From contig NC_092541.1 of the NCBI RefSeq assembly GCF_037038585.1, forward strand, positions 4,901,445 through 4,965,444: a stretch of 64,000 nucleotides of DNA, in the 5' to 3' direction. The number at the start of each line of letters is the position of its first letter. Position 1 is the stretch's first letter. Shown here one piece after another: positions 24,601 through 34,200 of the stretch. This DNA comes from Patagioenas fasciata (taxonomy: Eukaryota > Chordata > Aves > Columbiformes > Columbidae). The notes under the pieces were generated by a model. That model ran no database searches, had not been told where the DNA came from, and saw nothing but the letters and a program-made list of their open reading frames with translations. The translations under genes and the position numbers were made by a program.

Positions 24601-27600
24601 ATTCTGGATGAATATTTCAAGCCGTCTTGTTGCAAAGTGACAGTTGTTGCCTTTCTAAAAGCTTGTAAAGCAATGATGATCTTCTGGTTTCCAGGGTGCA
24701 CTGCAGGGGCAGTCAACTGCTGCTGGAGGTCAACTAAGCGGTATTTAATCTCAAACAACACGTCGATTCAGGGAAAATAAACACCTGTAGCAAAGACAGC
24801 ACAGATCCAGCTACTCCGAAAAATCCTTCTTAGGAAATGAGTGCTCTACAATAATCCTTCCCTCCATCAGTCCGTTTCTTTGCGTCATGTTTGTCAGATT
24901 CTTTGACCTTGGAGCAGTGGTTTCACTGGTATTAAGAGGAACCTAGGAATGGGACAGCATGGGACCAGTGGCCCAGAGACACAGAATTTTCATCGTTGAA
25001 GGTTTTGAGAACTCAACTGTACAAAGCCCTGAGCTACATTGGCATTGAAGTTAGCCCTGCTTTGAGCAGGAGATTGGACTGAAGACCTTGAGAAGTCCTT
25101 CCATCCTAAACCTTTCTACAATTCTACAGCTTTCTGGTCTGCTCTATGTTTGTTTGTTTTCCCAGAGAGATGTGTCTTCAACTTGCTCTGAAATGCTCGC
25201 ACTCTCTTTACTGTAGCACTGAAAAATCTTTGACCTTGAGCATCTTTCCTTTGGCAGAATCACCATATCGCTAAACTCCTCCTATTATAGTTTTCCTTGT
25301 GGTCTAGAGCACACCACACCACAGAATGATGTCTTGCCATTGCAGCAAACACTTTTCTGTTATTATAGGCTGCTGAGCTAGAGAAACAGTTCCAGAGAGC
25401 TCAGGGGAAGACTTGGACGTGTGCAAGGTCCTACCAGAGTAGAGCTGACTTGCTTCGGCATCTTGAAATTCAGTTCTGTGCTGGATGTTTGCAGTCAAAC
25501 TGACGAGCAAAGACATCTGCATTTAGATGTTCCCCATTGCACTGAGTGCTTAAGATTTCATTATAATCACTGGCAACTCAGCCAATGAGGTCAGGAGAGT
25601 GACTCATCCCCAAACCAGACTCTGACAGACTGGTCATTGGCTCCAAGCTCCGCTGGCTGTGGTGACAAGAGCTGCATTGATGTAGTGGGAGGATAGATAT
25701 GCAGGGCATATGGAGAAACCCCCACTTAGATCTTCTCAAGTCATGCTGTTGGAGATGATTGCTGCTCATTTGTGCTACGTCCTACTGAAAATCCAGTTTC
25801 AACAGCTGCTCTGTTGCTCTTTGTTATTCCACAAAGGCTTCAGGACCATCCACTTTTTCCTTTACTCATGGGATTAAACAATTAAATGGTGGCAAGTCCC
25901 TTATGACAAAGTAGAAGGAATCATCTTAGACTTTTCAGACAAACATTTGGCATCCTGGTGACCTTGAACCTTTGCCATGAAAGGAGGTGGGAGGTGCGGA
26001 GGAGAAGGAACCGATCTGAAAGTGTGCTCGTTATCTTCAGTTACTGCTGTCTGCAGTGGCCTGACCACAAGCAATGGTCTCTGATTTCAAGTGGCTTGAA
26101 ATCTGGCCAGCATTTACGTGGAGTGCCACAGAAGAAACCAAACCATCACTGGTCAGAAATAGCAGAAGCAGTGTGGCATTCCACAAAGTCAGATTTAGCA
26201 GGGTATGTGGAGCTGACTTTATATGGTGGCTTTATATGGTGTGGGAAAGTGCTTCTAAAATGCTCTCCTCTCTTCTGGTATCAGTATGTTGGAAAGGATA
26301 TTGGAAATCTGGTAAGCAATTGGAGACAAGCTACTGAATATTTTTTTCAGATTTAGGATGTCAAATGTATCTTATCCTCTCTCAGATACTTCTTTTGGGT
26401 TAGCTACTGTTCAAAAACACGTGAGCATCATGTTGCTAACCACAACCTGTACTGACCGTGTTCCATATCAGCTTTTCCAAAACTTTTGATGGATTTGGTG
26501 ACGTTTTTTCATTACTCTTCCAGTACCTTGGAAGATTTTACAGACCATCATCAACCAGAAAGCTTAGTTGTAAGTTACTTGTCCCAGTGATACAGCAACT
26601 AAAATGGTGAGATAGGAAGCACTTTGTTGATTGATCTCCTTGACCTCCTCCACATTGTCTTGACTCTCATCTCTGTCCGTACCGTTGCTAGATCTTTCAT
26701 TTAAATTCTGGAATTCCAATGAACTCCCGTGAAGTATGTACTGAAGTTCCTAATGCAGCCTTTCCGTTATGTTCATGATTCGTCAAATTTTCATTCTTCT
26801 CACTGATAGCTATCAGAAGAGCTCTTTGTCCTGTTGTCTGGTCGGATTTATGGTGACTTCACCCGGATCTCTGCAGTCAGCGGTCTGATCTATTATTACA
26901 GCTGGATGGGAGTTCTTTGAGGGAACAAAATGATGGAAAGATTTGAGGTTGGACTGGATGAATTCTAGAGGTCCCCTCCAACCTCTGCTCAAATCAGGGT
27001 TAACTGCAAGACTAGATCAGGTCTCTGTGGTTCTCCCTCTCTCTTCCATTTTTGGGGAAAACAAATCTGTTTCCTTCTGATGTGGAAGGAAATTCAGCAT
27101 TTTCCACTATGCAATATTGGTTTGCTTCAATGTGTTTCTTTCCACGTGAAAGTGTTCTATTTTTCATAAACTGAAACATTTTGTTTTGGCCAATCTTATC
27201 CATACCCATACTCTGAGCTATTGATCAGTCAGTTGCCTTTCTCTTCCTTGCTCTGCTTCCTAAGTTATGGACTAGTTAAGGAATTTCTTATTAAAAGTTT
27301 GATATACTGTGAATAAACTCTGGAAGAAATGTTAAGATTTTCCCGCGGATTAAATAGGAGGGGAAGTAAATAATCAAATGAAAATATTTTGGGGTTTGGG
27401 ACAGGTTTGTGTCAGTCTGTGTTTTCTGGAGCTTCTGTTGAGCCCATGGGTGCCATATCACAGAATCACAGAATGGTTGGGGTTGGAAGGGACCTCTGGA
27501 GACCATCCAGTCCAACCCACCTGCTCACGCAGGGTCCCAGAGCAGATCACACAGGTGGGTCCAGGGGGTTTGAATGGCTCAGAGAAGGAGACTCCACACC

Positions 27601-30600
27601 CGCTCTGGGCAGCCTGGGCCAGGCTCTGGCACCGCAAAGGAAAGAAGTTTCTCCTCGTGCTCAGATGGAGCCTCCTGTGTTTCAGTCTGTGCCCGCTGCC
27701 CCTCACCCTGGCGTTGGGCACCACTGAACAGAGTCTGGTCCATCCTAACACCCACCCTGAGATATTGATCCACTGATCAGATCCCTCTCAGCTTCTCTTC
27801 TCCAGCTCAACAGCCCCAGCTCTCTCAGTGTCTCCTCATCACAAAGATGCTCCAGACCCCTCAGCATCTTTGTGTCCCTCCCTGGGCTCTCTCCAGTGAT
27901 TCCTTGTCCTTGTTAAACTGGGGAGCCCAGCCCTGGCCCCAGTTGTGCAGATGTGGCCTCCCCAGGCAGAGCAGAGGGGGAGGATTCCCCTCCCTGACCT
28001 GCTGCTCACACTCTTCCTCACACGGCCCAGGTCCCATTGGCCTCTTGGCCACACGGGCACATTGGTGACTCACGGTCACCCTGTTGTTGAGCAGAGCTCC
28101 CAGGTCCCTCTGCAGAGCTGCTTCCCAGCAGGTCCCCCAACCCGTGCTGGTGCCAGGGGTTGTTCCTCCCCAGTGCAGGACCCTGCACTGGCCCTTGTTG
28201 AACTGCATCAGGTTCTTCTCCACCCCATCCAGTGTCCCAGGTCTCAGTGAATGGCAGCGCAGCCTTTAACTGTACCAACACAACCCATCCCTATCTGATC
28301 CCATGTCTTCAGACTGAATTTCTATTCAGGTACTGTACTTTCTTTCCTGGTGTGTTATGGTCACATACCTCAGGGCAATTGTAGCCAAATTGAAAGCCTA
28401 CTTTAGAAAGGAGAATAATTACAGAAAGCATCACCACAGTCATTCGGAGTAGGTAATTTACAGGGAAATCAGAAAATCCAGTCATATGTGGGAGAGTTCG
28501 TCCTTCTTGCCCAAGATGCCCTTTAACATAAGAACCTTTCCCAATGAAACCACCTGTGCTCTTTCCATATGAAACACTACTGTATTGTGCCAACACAGCT
28601 CCTGATAAGAACATTCCAAAACAATGGGTCAGATTTTAAAGATATTTTTTCATTCTCTACTAAATATTTCCTGAATTTAAGCCACAACATGATTTCAGTG
28701 GTGGTCTATTCACACCTACCAGTGGTGAGGATAAGGACAAATGGGGTTACACGACTCTTGGTTTTTTCAGTTGAATACTTTCCCAGGACTGTTCGGCTGT
28801 TGCCACCCATCCCTTGATTCATGAGTGGTCACCTGGGGTGTTACCACACCAGTTACTTCACTCATAATATTGAGTTTCTCTGCCAGGAATGGTGTGCAGG
28901 TAACAGAAGAGTTTCATCTCTTTGTGTTTTTAAGTATTGTGCTTGGTTTTAGTTCACAGATGGGTGGATGAACACCTTGTTCTGCCTTTCCTGCTCCTAC
29001 CCTCTCCTAATCCTTCTCCTGTGCAGGTTTTAAGGAAACTGCCTTCCTGTACGCAGTGTCCTCCGCAGCTCTCACGCACTCCCTGGCCCGCGCCTGCAGC
29101 GCTGGGCGCATGGAGCGCTGCACCTGCGACGACTCCCCGGACCTGGAGAACCGCAAGGCCTGGCAGTGGGGCGTCTGTGGAGACAACCTCAAATACAGCA
29201 CCAAGTTCCTGAAGAAATTCTTGGGTCAGAAGAGGATTGGCAAAGACCTGCGGGCCAAGGTGGACATCCACAACACCAATGTTGGCATCAAGGTGAGGAG
29301 CTGCGGCTGCAGACCTACAAAGAAGTTAAGACTCAGTGCAAGTCTTCTAACACATCCTTAGCCTTGACCTCATTAATGGTTATCAGTATGGAAAGGGGGA
29401 GTGTCAGGAGGATGGAGCCAGGCTCTTCTGGGTGACAACCAGTGACAGGACAAGGGGCAATGGGTGCAAACTGGAACACAGGAGGTTTCCCTTAAAGATG
29501 AGAAGCAACTTGTTGGGGGTGAGGGTGTCAGAGCCTGGCCCAGGCTGCCCAGGGAGGTTGTGGAGTCTCCTTCTCTGCAGACATTCAAACCCGCCTGGAC
29601 CCCTTCCTGTGGAACCTCAGCTGGGTGTTCCTGCTCCACGGGGGGATTGCACTGGATGAGCTTTCCAGGGCCCTTCAACCCCTCACATTCTGGGATTCTG
29701 TGATTAGCCAAGGCTGTTTGTGACAGGGGTATCCAGTGCCCCTACGGACAAATCAGACATTTACCTGTGGGTTGTGGACTGCATGGTACTGAGAGCACCC
29801 TGGCAAGTCTCCTGCACTCTGGTGTGAGGATCTGCATGTTTGGAGGGGCAGAGTAGCATCCTGTGTCCTCTGCTGGTGTCAGGGGCTGAGTGGCAGCAAT
29901 CAGCAGCCCAGTAACAGCTGTAAAATTCATTGGCTGAATTACTCCATGGGTTATGCCACGGCCACAGGGAGCTCTGAGAACAGCAAGAGCTTCAGAGCTG
30001 GTGTGACACGTGAAGCGGATTAAGGTTTGACTCTCTCAAGATCAATTATGAGTCTACTGGCGATTTACTTAAGGAACTGGTTCCGTCCCAAGTTTTGGTC
30101 AGGGAGACCATTAGAACAAGCATTTTGACCTCTATGTTGCAGGCTATTGACCTATCATTGTTTTCCATTTACTGAGTCTGATTACTTGTCTGATTATAGC
30201 ACTGTCTTGATTTGAATGCACCAAAGGGATTCCATCATACTGGAGATACTCAGTTTCAAGGCTGACTATTCCTCCTATTCCAAATAGGCTTATTCAATAT
30301 TCAATATTTGGCCATTTGTCCTCATTCAGCCTCTCAACTCTCTGGCTCACCAGTCAGCTCTGTAGCCATTCCCCTGTGTGTTGTGTTGTTTTTTTAATTA
30401 CAGTTTCTTCTCCGTAAAATAGGGATAATACCGATAAAACTGAAGTACTTCCAGGCTGTCTGCAATCTGAGGGGTTACCTCTACCCAGGAGGGTAGGCTC
30501 ATGGTCCTGGCAGATAATGACTACTACTTCTCTTCCTCATCAGGCTGTGAAAAACGGTCTCAAAACCACATGCAAGTGCCACGGTGTCTCCGGCTCATGT

Positions 30601-31020
30601 GCTGTCCGGACATGCTGGAAGCAGCTTTCTCCTTTCCACGAGATTGGACGACTGCTGAAGCTCCGCTACGATGATGCCGTCAAGGTCTTCAGCACCACCA
30701 ATGATGCTGTGGGACACTCGGAGCTGGCTGGCCCACAGAGACACGGCCATTCGCCCAAGCACCCCGCTTCGCCCCGCTCTACAGACCTGGTGTACGTGGA
30801 AGACTCCCCCAGTTTCTGTCGTCCCAGCAAATACTCCTTGGGAACTGCTGGGAGGACCTGCTCACGGGAAGGCAACTGTGACAGTATGTGCTGTGGACGA
30901 GGCTACAACACCCAGAGCCGGCTGGTTACCTTCTCTTGCCACTGCCAGGTGCAGTGGTGCTGCTATGTTGAGTGCCAGCAGTGCATGCAGGAGGAGGTGG
31001 TCTACAGCTGCAAGCAGTAA
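12574..31020 (+). CDS. WNT9B: WNT9B, secreted Wnt ligand (join of four exons)
   Basis: The coding sequence joins 12574-12662, 21857-22113, 29027-29292 and 30544-31020: 1089 nt, 362 residues plus stop (human WNT9B is 357). All three introns have GT-AG ends and the reading frame is preserved. The product is a lipid-modified secreted signalling protein that binds Frizzled/LRP receptors; in vertebrates WNT9B acts in kidney tubule induction and in facial and lip development. Visible features are a Leu-rich signal peptide (about residues 1-27), an N-glycosylation site NCS at 103-105, the CHGVSGSC motif with the Porcupine-acylated Ser at 220, and the Cys-rich C-terminal domain, with 24 cysteines after the signal peptide. 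The paralogue WNT9A is excluded by 9B-type stretches such as [40 protein letters not shown] and [13 protein letters not shown]. The gene looks intact. Confidence 0.96.
12720..12857 (+). repeat. 69-bp tandem duplication, two imperfect copies
   Basis: A GGAGGGAGCGCGCA motif starts at 12721 and again at 12790, each followed by a matching ATGTCCG/GTGTCCG, GGGGCAG and GGGGAA pattern. This gives a 69-bp period with about two copies. It lies about 60 bp inside intron 1 and within the CpG island. Confidence 0.8.
16036..16110 (-). mobile_element. Short CR1 3' end fragment
   Basis: The + strand reads ATCATAGAATCACAG, then GGTTGGAAGGATCATCTGG, which is the reverse complement of a CR1 terminus. Little beyond the last ~75 bp can be recognised. 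Confidence 0.7.
16541..16747. repeat. Module A: 173-bp segment flanked by a 17-bp direct repeat
   Basis: TGATCTTCAGCTCCCAT occurs exactly at 16541-16557 and 16731-16747, flanking 16558-16730. The enclosed segment is a near copy of 17471-17640: 6 differences over 119 aligned bases from 16583. The flanks look like a target-site duplication, so the module may be an insertion of a sequence related to the downstream copy. It does not match CR1. Its family is not recognised and it may derive from an LTR or another retroposed sequence. Confidence 0.7.
17471..17640. repeat. Module B: second copy of the intron 1 module
   Basis: Direct-orientation copy of 16561-16730, about 95% identical through the part containing the GGACAAATATTGAGGATTAA and CCATGGAGGTGCCAGGGAG stretches. 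No flanking 17-bp repeat is visible around this copy. Similar reverse-strand peptide translations in the two copies follow from the DNA identity and are not evidence of a gene. Confidence 0.75.
20330..20416 (+). mobile_element. CR1 3' end fragment
   Basis: It shows the canonical CR1 tail: GGTTGGACTTGATGATCTTG, then a TCTTCCAACCGGAATGATT motif, then ATTCTATGATTCCATGGTTC. Only the last ~85 bp are present. Confidence 0.85.
21245..21464 (+). mobile_element. CR1 3' fragment
   Basis: It contains the CR1 segment AATTTCTTCCCCAAAGGGCT followed by GGAACAGGCTGCTCAGGGCA, and ends with TTCCAACTGGAATGATGC and ATTCTGTG. Its 5' part resembles the CR1 at 22275 but is more diverged. Confidence 0.88.
21857..22113 (+). 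CDS. WNT9B: WNT9B exon 2
   Basis: It begins after TTTCAG with the C that completes Gly30, covers residues 31-115, and ends with the first base of Gly116 before the donor GTACAAG. It encodes the start of the mature N-terminal domain, including [21 protein letters not shown] and [20 protein letters not shown] at residues 103-105 is the N-glycosylation sequon conserved across Wnts. The exon closely follows human WNT9B in length and content. Confidence 0.96.
22275..22796 (+). mobile_element. CR1 retrotransposon, 5'-truncated, about 520 bp
   Basis: A long CR1 3' part running from the CTCAGCAGTGGTGAGGAC motif to the terminal GATTCTGTGATTCTATGATT. The stretch 22378-22651 is identical, apart from one G in a G-run, to the reverse complement of 59683-59955. 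It begins about 160 bp after the exon 2 donor. Confidence 0.92.
24985..25132 (+). mobile_element. Old CR1 3' fragment
   Basis: It keeps the CR1 3' pattern of TTGAGCAGGAGATTGGACTG, then a GACCTTGAGAAGTCCTTCC motif, then TTTCTACAATTCTAC, with many substitutions. An old insertion. Confidence 0.7.
26944..27020 (+). mobile_element. CR1 3' end fragment, possibly abutting an inverted fragment
   Basis: TGAGGTTGGACTGGATGAAT followed by AGGTCCCCTCCAACCTCTGC is a CR1 tail on the + strand. The next ~35 bp may be the start of an oppositely oriented CR1 piece, but this is too short to be sure. Confidence 0.55.
27456..28275 (-). mobile_element. CR1 retrotransposon, about 820 bp, with reverse-transcriptase-ORF end
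   Basis: The + strand begins with the inverted CR1 terminus ATCACAGAATCACAGAATGG and GGTTGGAAGGGACCTCTGG. It extends far enough to include the last part of the CR1 ORF2 polyprotein: on the minus strand, broken frames around 27861-28223 contain [13 protein letters not shown] and [17 protein letters not shown] stretches typical of that region. The element is 5'-truncated and its frame is disrupted, so it is not functional. Confidence 0.92.
29027..29292 (+). CDS. WNT9B: WNT9B exon 3
   Basis: It starts after GTGCAG with the last two bases of Gly116 and covers residues 117-204. Content: [20 protein letters not shown], then [20 protein letters not shown], then [20 protein letters not shown], ending at VGIK|GTGAGG in phase 0. 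These blocks are diagnostic of WNT9, and the V-C in WQWGVCGDN is the 9B form. No frame break. Confidence 0.96.
29293..30543 (+). other. WNT9B intron 3 (1251 bp)
   Basis: Donor GTGAGG and acceptor CATCAG. About a quarter is the CR1 copy at 29378-29705. The remainder is unique sequence with a T-rich stretch near 30390. Confidence 0.88.
29378..29705 (+). mobile_element. Young CR1 3' fragment next to exon 3
   Basis: It matches the CR1 copies at 55935-56365 (same orientation) and 6058-6312 (opposite), with only a few differences per 100 bases. It ends in CACATTCTGGGATTCTGTGA. It starts about 85 bp after the exon 3 donor. Confidence 0.92.
30544..31020 (+). CDS. WNT9B: WNT9B exon 4 (C-terminal Cys-rich domain)
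   Basis: It begins after CATCAG in phase 0 at Ala205, encodes residues 205-362 and ends at TAA. It contains [18 protein letters not shown], where Ser220 is the position acylated by Porcupine (equivalent to Ser209 of Wnt3a). A less conserved linker follows (about 245-270), then [13 protein letters not shown] and the Cys-knot-like domain with [27 protein letters not shown] and a final YSCKQ. All expected cysteines are present. Confidence 0.97.
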   Translation, partial: AVKNGLKTTCKCHGVSGSCAVRTCWKQLSPFHEIGRLLKLRYDDAVKVFSTTNDAVGHSELAGPQRHGHSPKHPASPRSTDLVYVEDSPSFCRPSKYSLGTAGRTCSREGNCDSMCCGRGYNTQSRLVTFSCHCQVQWCCYVECQQCMQEEVVYSCKQ

Positions 31021-31252
31021 AGTCAGGGCTGGAGGGTCGAGAGAAGTCCTGGACTACAAGAAAACAGCAGGACATGATTCTCTGCTGTGGGGTGAGGGCA
31101 AGAACCAAAGATGTCCAGTACTCCTATTATCTCAGTGTTGAGATCTTCCGATCCCTGTATGAGGGATGAAAACCCGAGGTTTTGTCAGGTGTCAAATCAG
31201 GAAGGAGGGACAGAGAGAGGAGGTAATGTGAGGACAGCAGAAACACTGAAAC

Positions 31253-31258
31253 AATAAA
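31253..31258 (+). terminator. Proximal polyadenylation signal candidate (AATAAA)
   Basis: First canonical AATAAA after the WNT9B stop codon (233 nt downstream), followed within 30-40 nt by a T/G-containing stretch. It would give a short 3'UTR. Confidence 0.4.
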
Positions 31259-34200
31259 AAATACCTCTGTTGAGCTAAAACTTGTGCTCTCATCTGCAGG
31301 AATAACCCCTTTCTCCATCCCTCACTTGCACTCGTGTAAATACATCAGGGTGGTGACACTGAAATACTGAGGACTTGTGCACTGGTTTTTGGAGAGAAGA
31401 GAATTGAGGGACTGGGGACGCCCCAAGCAGAGACCGGACCCTGGTGGAGCAGGGACAGCTGTGCTCCTGCACCGGGGCAAAGGACTCTGACAACAGGGGA
31501 TTTTCAGTGCTGTTCTCTGGGAGCTGGTTGGATCCTTTCTGCCTTGAGCTCAAAGCTGCGCTGCTTAGTCCCGTCCTGAAGCAAGAACTGTGCCTCAGAA
31601 ATACCAGTTTACAAACAAATGGATCTCATGTTCATCATCTCCCAGATCTGTAGTTTGGACATTAGACTCCAAGTCCATTTTAACCGCATTTTAACCTTGC
31701 TGTACACAGGAGATCTGGACATACCTCTCTTACGGTGTATGTATCACAGGAAATCAGCTGAGGTCTGTGAAGGTGCTGCTCTGCCGCTTGCTGCCTTGCA
31801 GGGGGTTATTTTATCGTGGTGGGTCGAGGGTGATAGTGCCCATTATGCATCTCTCCTCCCTCTCCCCTGGTCAAACCGTCAGTCACCTTTTTGTCTTACG
31901 CCCTGACTCCTGAGGTGCACCACATCCCGCAGGTTCGCCGTGTGCTAATGACAGGTAGAATTTCTGAAAGGGAATTAGGAACCACAGGAACTTGAGCATC
32001 TTAAAAATTTGCAAGTCGTGAGTGACGATCTCTGCACTGAGAAGTTAAATGTTTCTGGGCAGTGCAGGCATCTGGCAAGGCAGAAGGTGACCTGGGGGAA
32101 GGTGCACAGCCCGTTATAGAGTTGTGATCCCTTGACTTTGAGTCGTGTTTTCCTAGTTAACTTTAACTTTAACACAACAGAAACAGCCTGCTTTGTTTCT
32201 CTGGTTGCGTCTTAGGGAGCATCTTTGGGAATGGCAGTGAGGATGTCCCCGACCTGGTCACCAGCTGCACGTAGAGGGTGTAGCACAACCTGTTTGGGTG
32301 TTGAGCTGTGTTATGGAGCTTGGCAGTGTATTTCACCGTGCCAGGGCTCTTTCTGGTTAGTCCTGCATCAGCAGTTAGAGCATTTGTCCTGTGAGCAGCT
32401 CTGGAGAGTCCCTGAGATAACAAAGCTGCTGCATTTAGTCAGTCTCAGTAATGGCTATAAACCAGCGAGCAGGCTGACTGTGTGGAGATGGGCTGGTGCT
32501 GGAAAGAATGCTTAAATCCTTAAGCTCAGACCAAAATTCATTTGCAGTGTAATGAGTGAAGATGCTGGTTTGGGTTGTTTAGTTGATCCATAGGCTGAAT
32601 TGGGCAGGATTTCAACGGGATCGAGTTCTCCTGACAAGTGTTGGGATCTAACCTGCGCGCTCTGGCTCTCGAGTACAGATGTGCTGCGGCCAGGCAGCTC
32701 GTCCGTTCATCTACATGTGCTTTGAACAACTGCTTCGCAGTGGTGAGTGTGCACTCACACTCTCTTTATCTTGACCTTTTTGCCCTTCTCTTTTTTACAA
32801 GTATTTTTGATTTATGTTTCGAAAAAGGATGGAAGAGAACTGTCTCAGAGCAGATCTAGCCTGCAACTGGCTATTTAGAGGCCACTAACACCTTCCCTCT
32901 GGCTAGCTACAGGTCTTTTAATGGGCTTATTCTTTCTTATCCTTTTTCTGGCTCAAGTTGACTTGAACTGAATTAAAGTGCTTATGATAGACATAATACT
33001 GCAAATTGGGTTAATTGGCCTTATTCTTTTACCTCCTAAATATCCAAGAACTTAACATTGAGCGGATCATTATTTACATGTTGCGTTTAATCTTTTTGGA
33101 GTTGAAATCTTCCCACGAGTCTCAGCGTTAAACACTCAATGAAAAAGCATCCAAATGAGTTAAAATTGTTATCATAGGTGAAGTGACAGAGGAGCTAGCT
33201 CTGCTCTACGCTACTGAGCTCAAGCCATCTGCCCCACTGACCTCCGGGCTTGTTCAGCGTTGGAGAGGAAGAGAATAGCACATCATAGCAGGGTTGTTTG
33301 GGGATCACATGCCCTTGCATGGAGAATTCTCATTTAAATAGGGATTAGGACAGTGGAAGGAGAGGAGAAGCACAACTGGATCCCATTCTTTGGGAAGCAA
33401 GTGGAGTCTTTCCTATTGCTTCTATCAAAGCTGCACTTCTCAGTTGCCCATTGGCCAGTAATTTTTAGGCATGTGCTCTCCACCACCACATGTCATAGTT
33501 GGAGCACAGCTAGGGTGCTCCTAGGTAGTGGAAAGTGCTCTTGATTATGTTGTTTTTCTTATTCCCTCTATGTTGTTGATGAACTAACGGGGTTCCAGCA
33601 GACACATCGCTGCAGGTTGGGATTCACACATTGTACAGATCAGGCAACAGGACTTGCCTAGGGTGGCTGCAGGCGAGAGCTCAGGATAGAACTGATTTTT
33701 TTACAGCTTAGTAAGTTCCATCTCCAGCTTTGCCATGAAGTCTTTTGAAGAAGGAAAAGTGCTTCTGTAACCAGCTAGTAATGTCACCTGGGCCAGTGTC
33801 ACCTGTGTACAGCTGCGGCCAGTGAGGGGCTATGAATCTGCTCTCTCATTTCTTAAAAGAGCAGGCTGTTTATATTACTTTGAGTATTAGGTCTTCTCTT
33901 AAGGGCTTTGTGTTCGCTGAACTCCAAGTCCCCCTGCCGAGCACCGCTGTGTTTGACTCTTGCAGTAGGAACTGTCAGCCTGCACATTGAGAGCAGGTCT
34001 GTGAAGCTCTGGTGTGCTCCTGCCCTCCAAACCCAACGTGGAGCTGTTGGAAAGGATCCACCACCTCACACATGACTTGAAATCTGTCTTCTCCCCTTCC
34101 CAGTGACCCCAGTAGAGGTTGGAGCTTGTTTGAGTTGGCTGAACAGGAGCCTCCCCAGACCTTGCTGGTCTTTATAGAGCCCTTGGGTACCCTCCAGGTA

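Larger units (their letters stand above)
22114..29026 (+). other. WNT9B intron 2 (6913 bp)
   Basis: GTACAAG donor and TGTGCAG acceptor. It contains CR1 copies at 22275, 24985, 26944 and 27456. The interval 22800-24980 is repeat-poor and strongly AT-rich, with no open frame of note. No exon was recognised. Confidence 0.85.
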
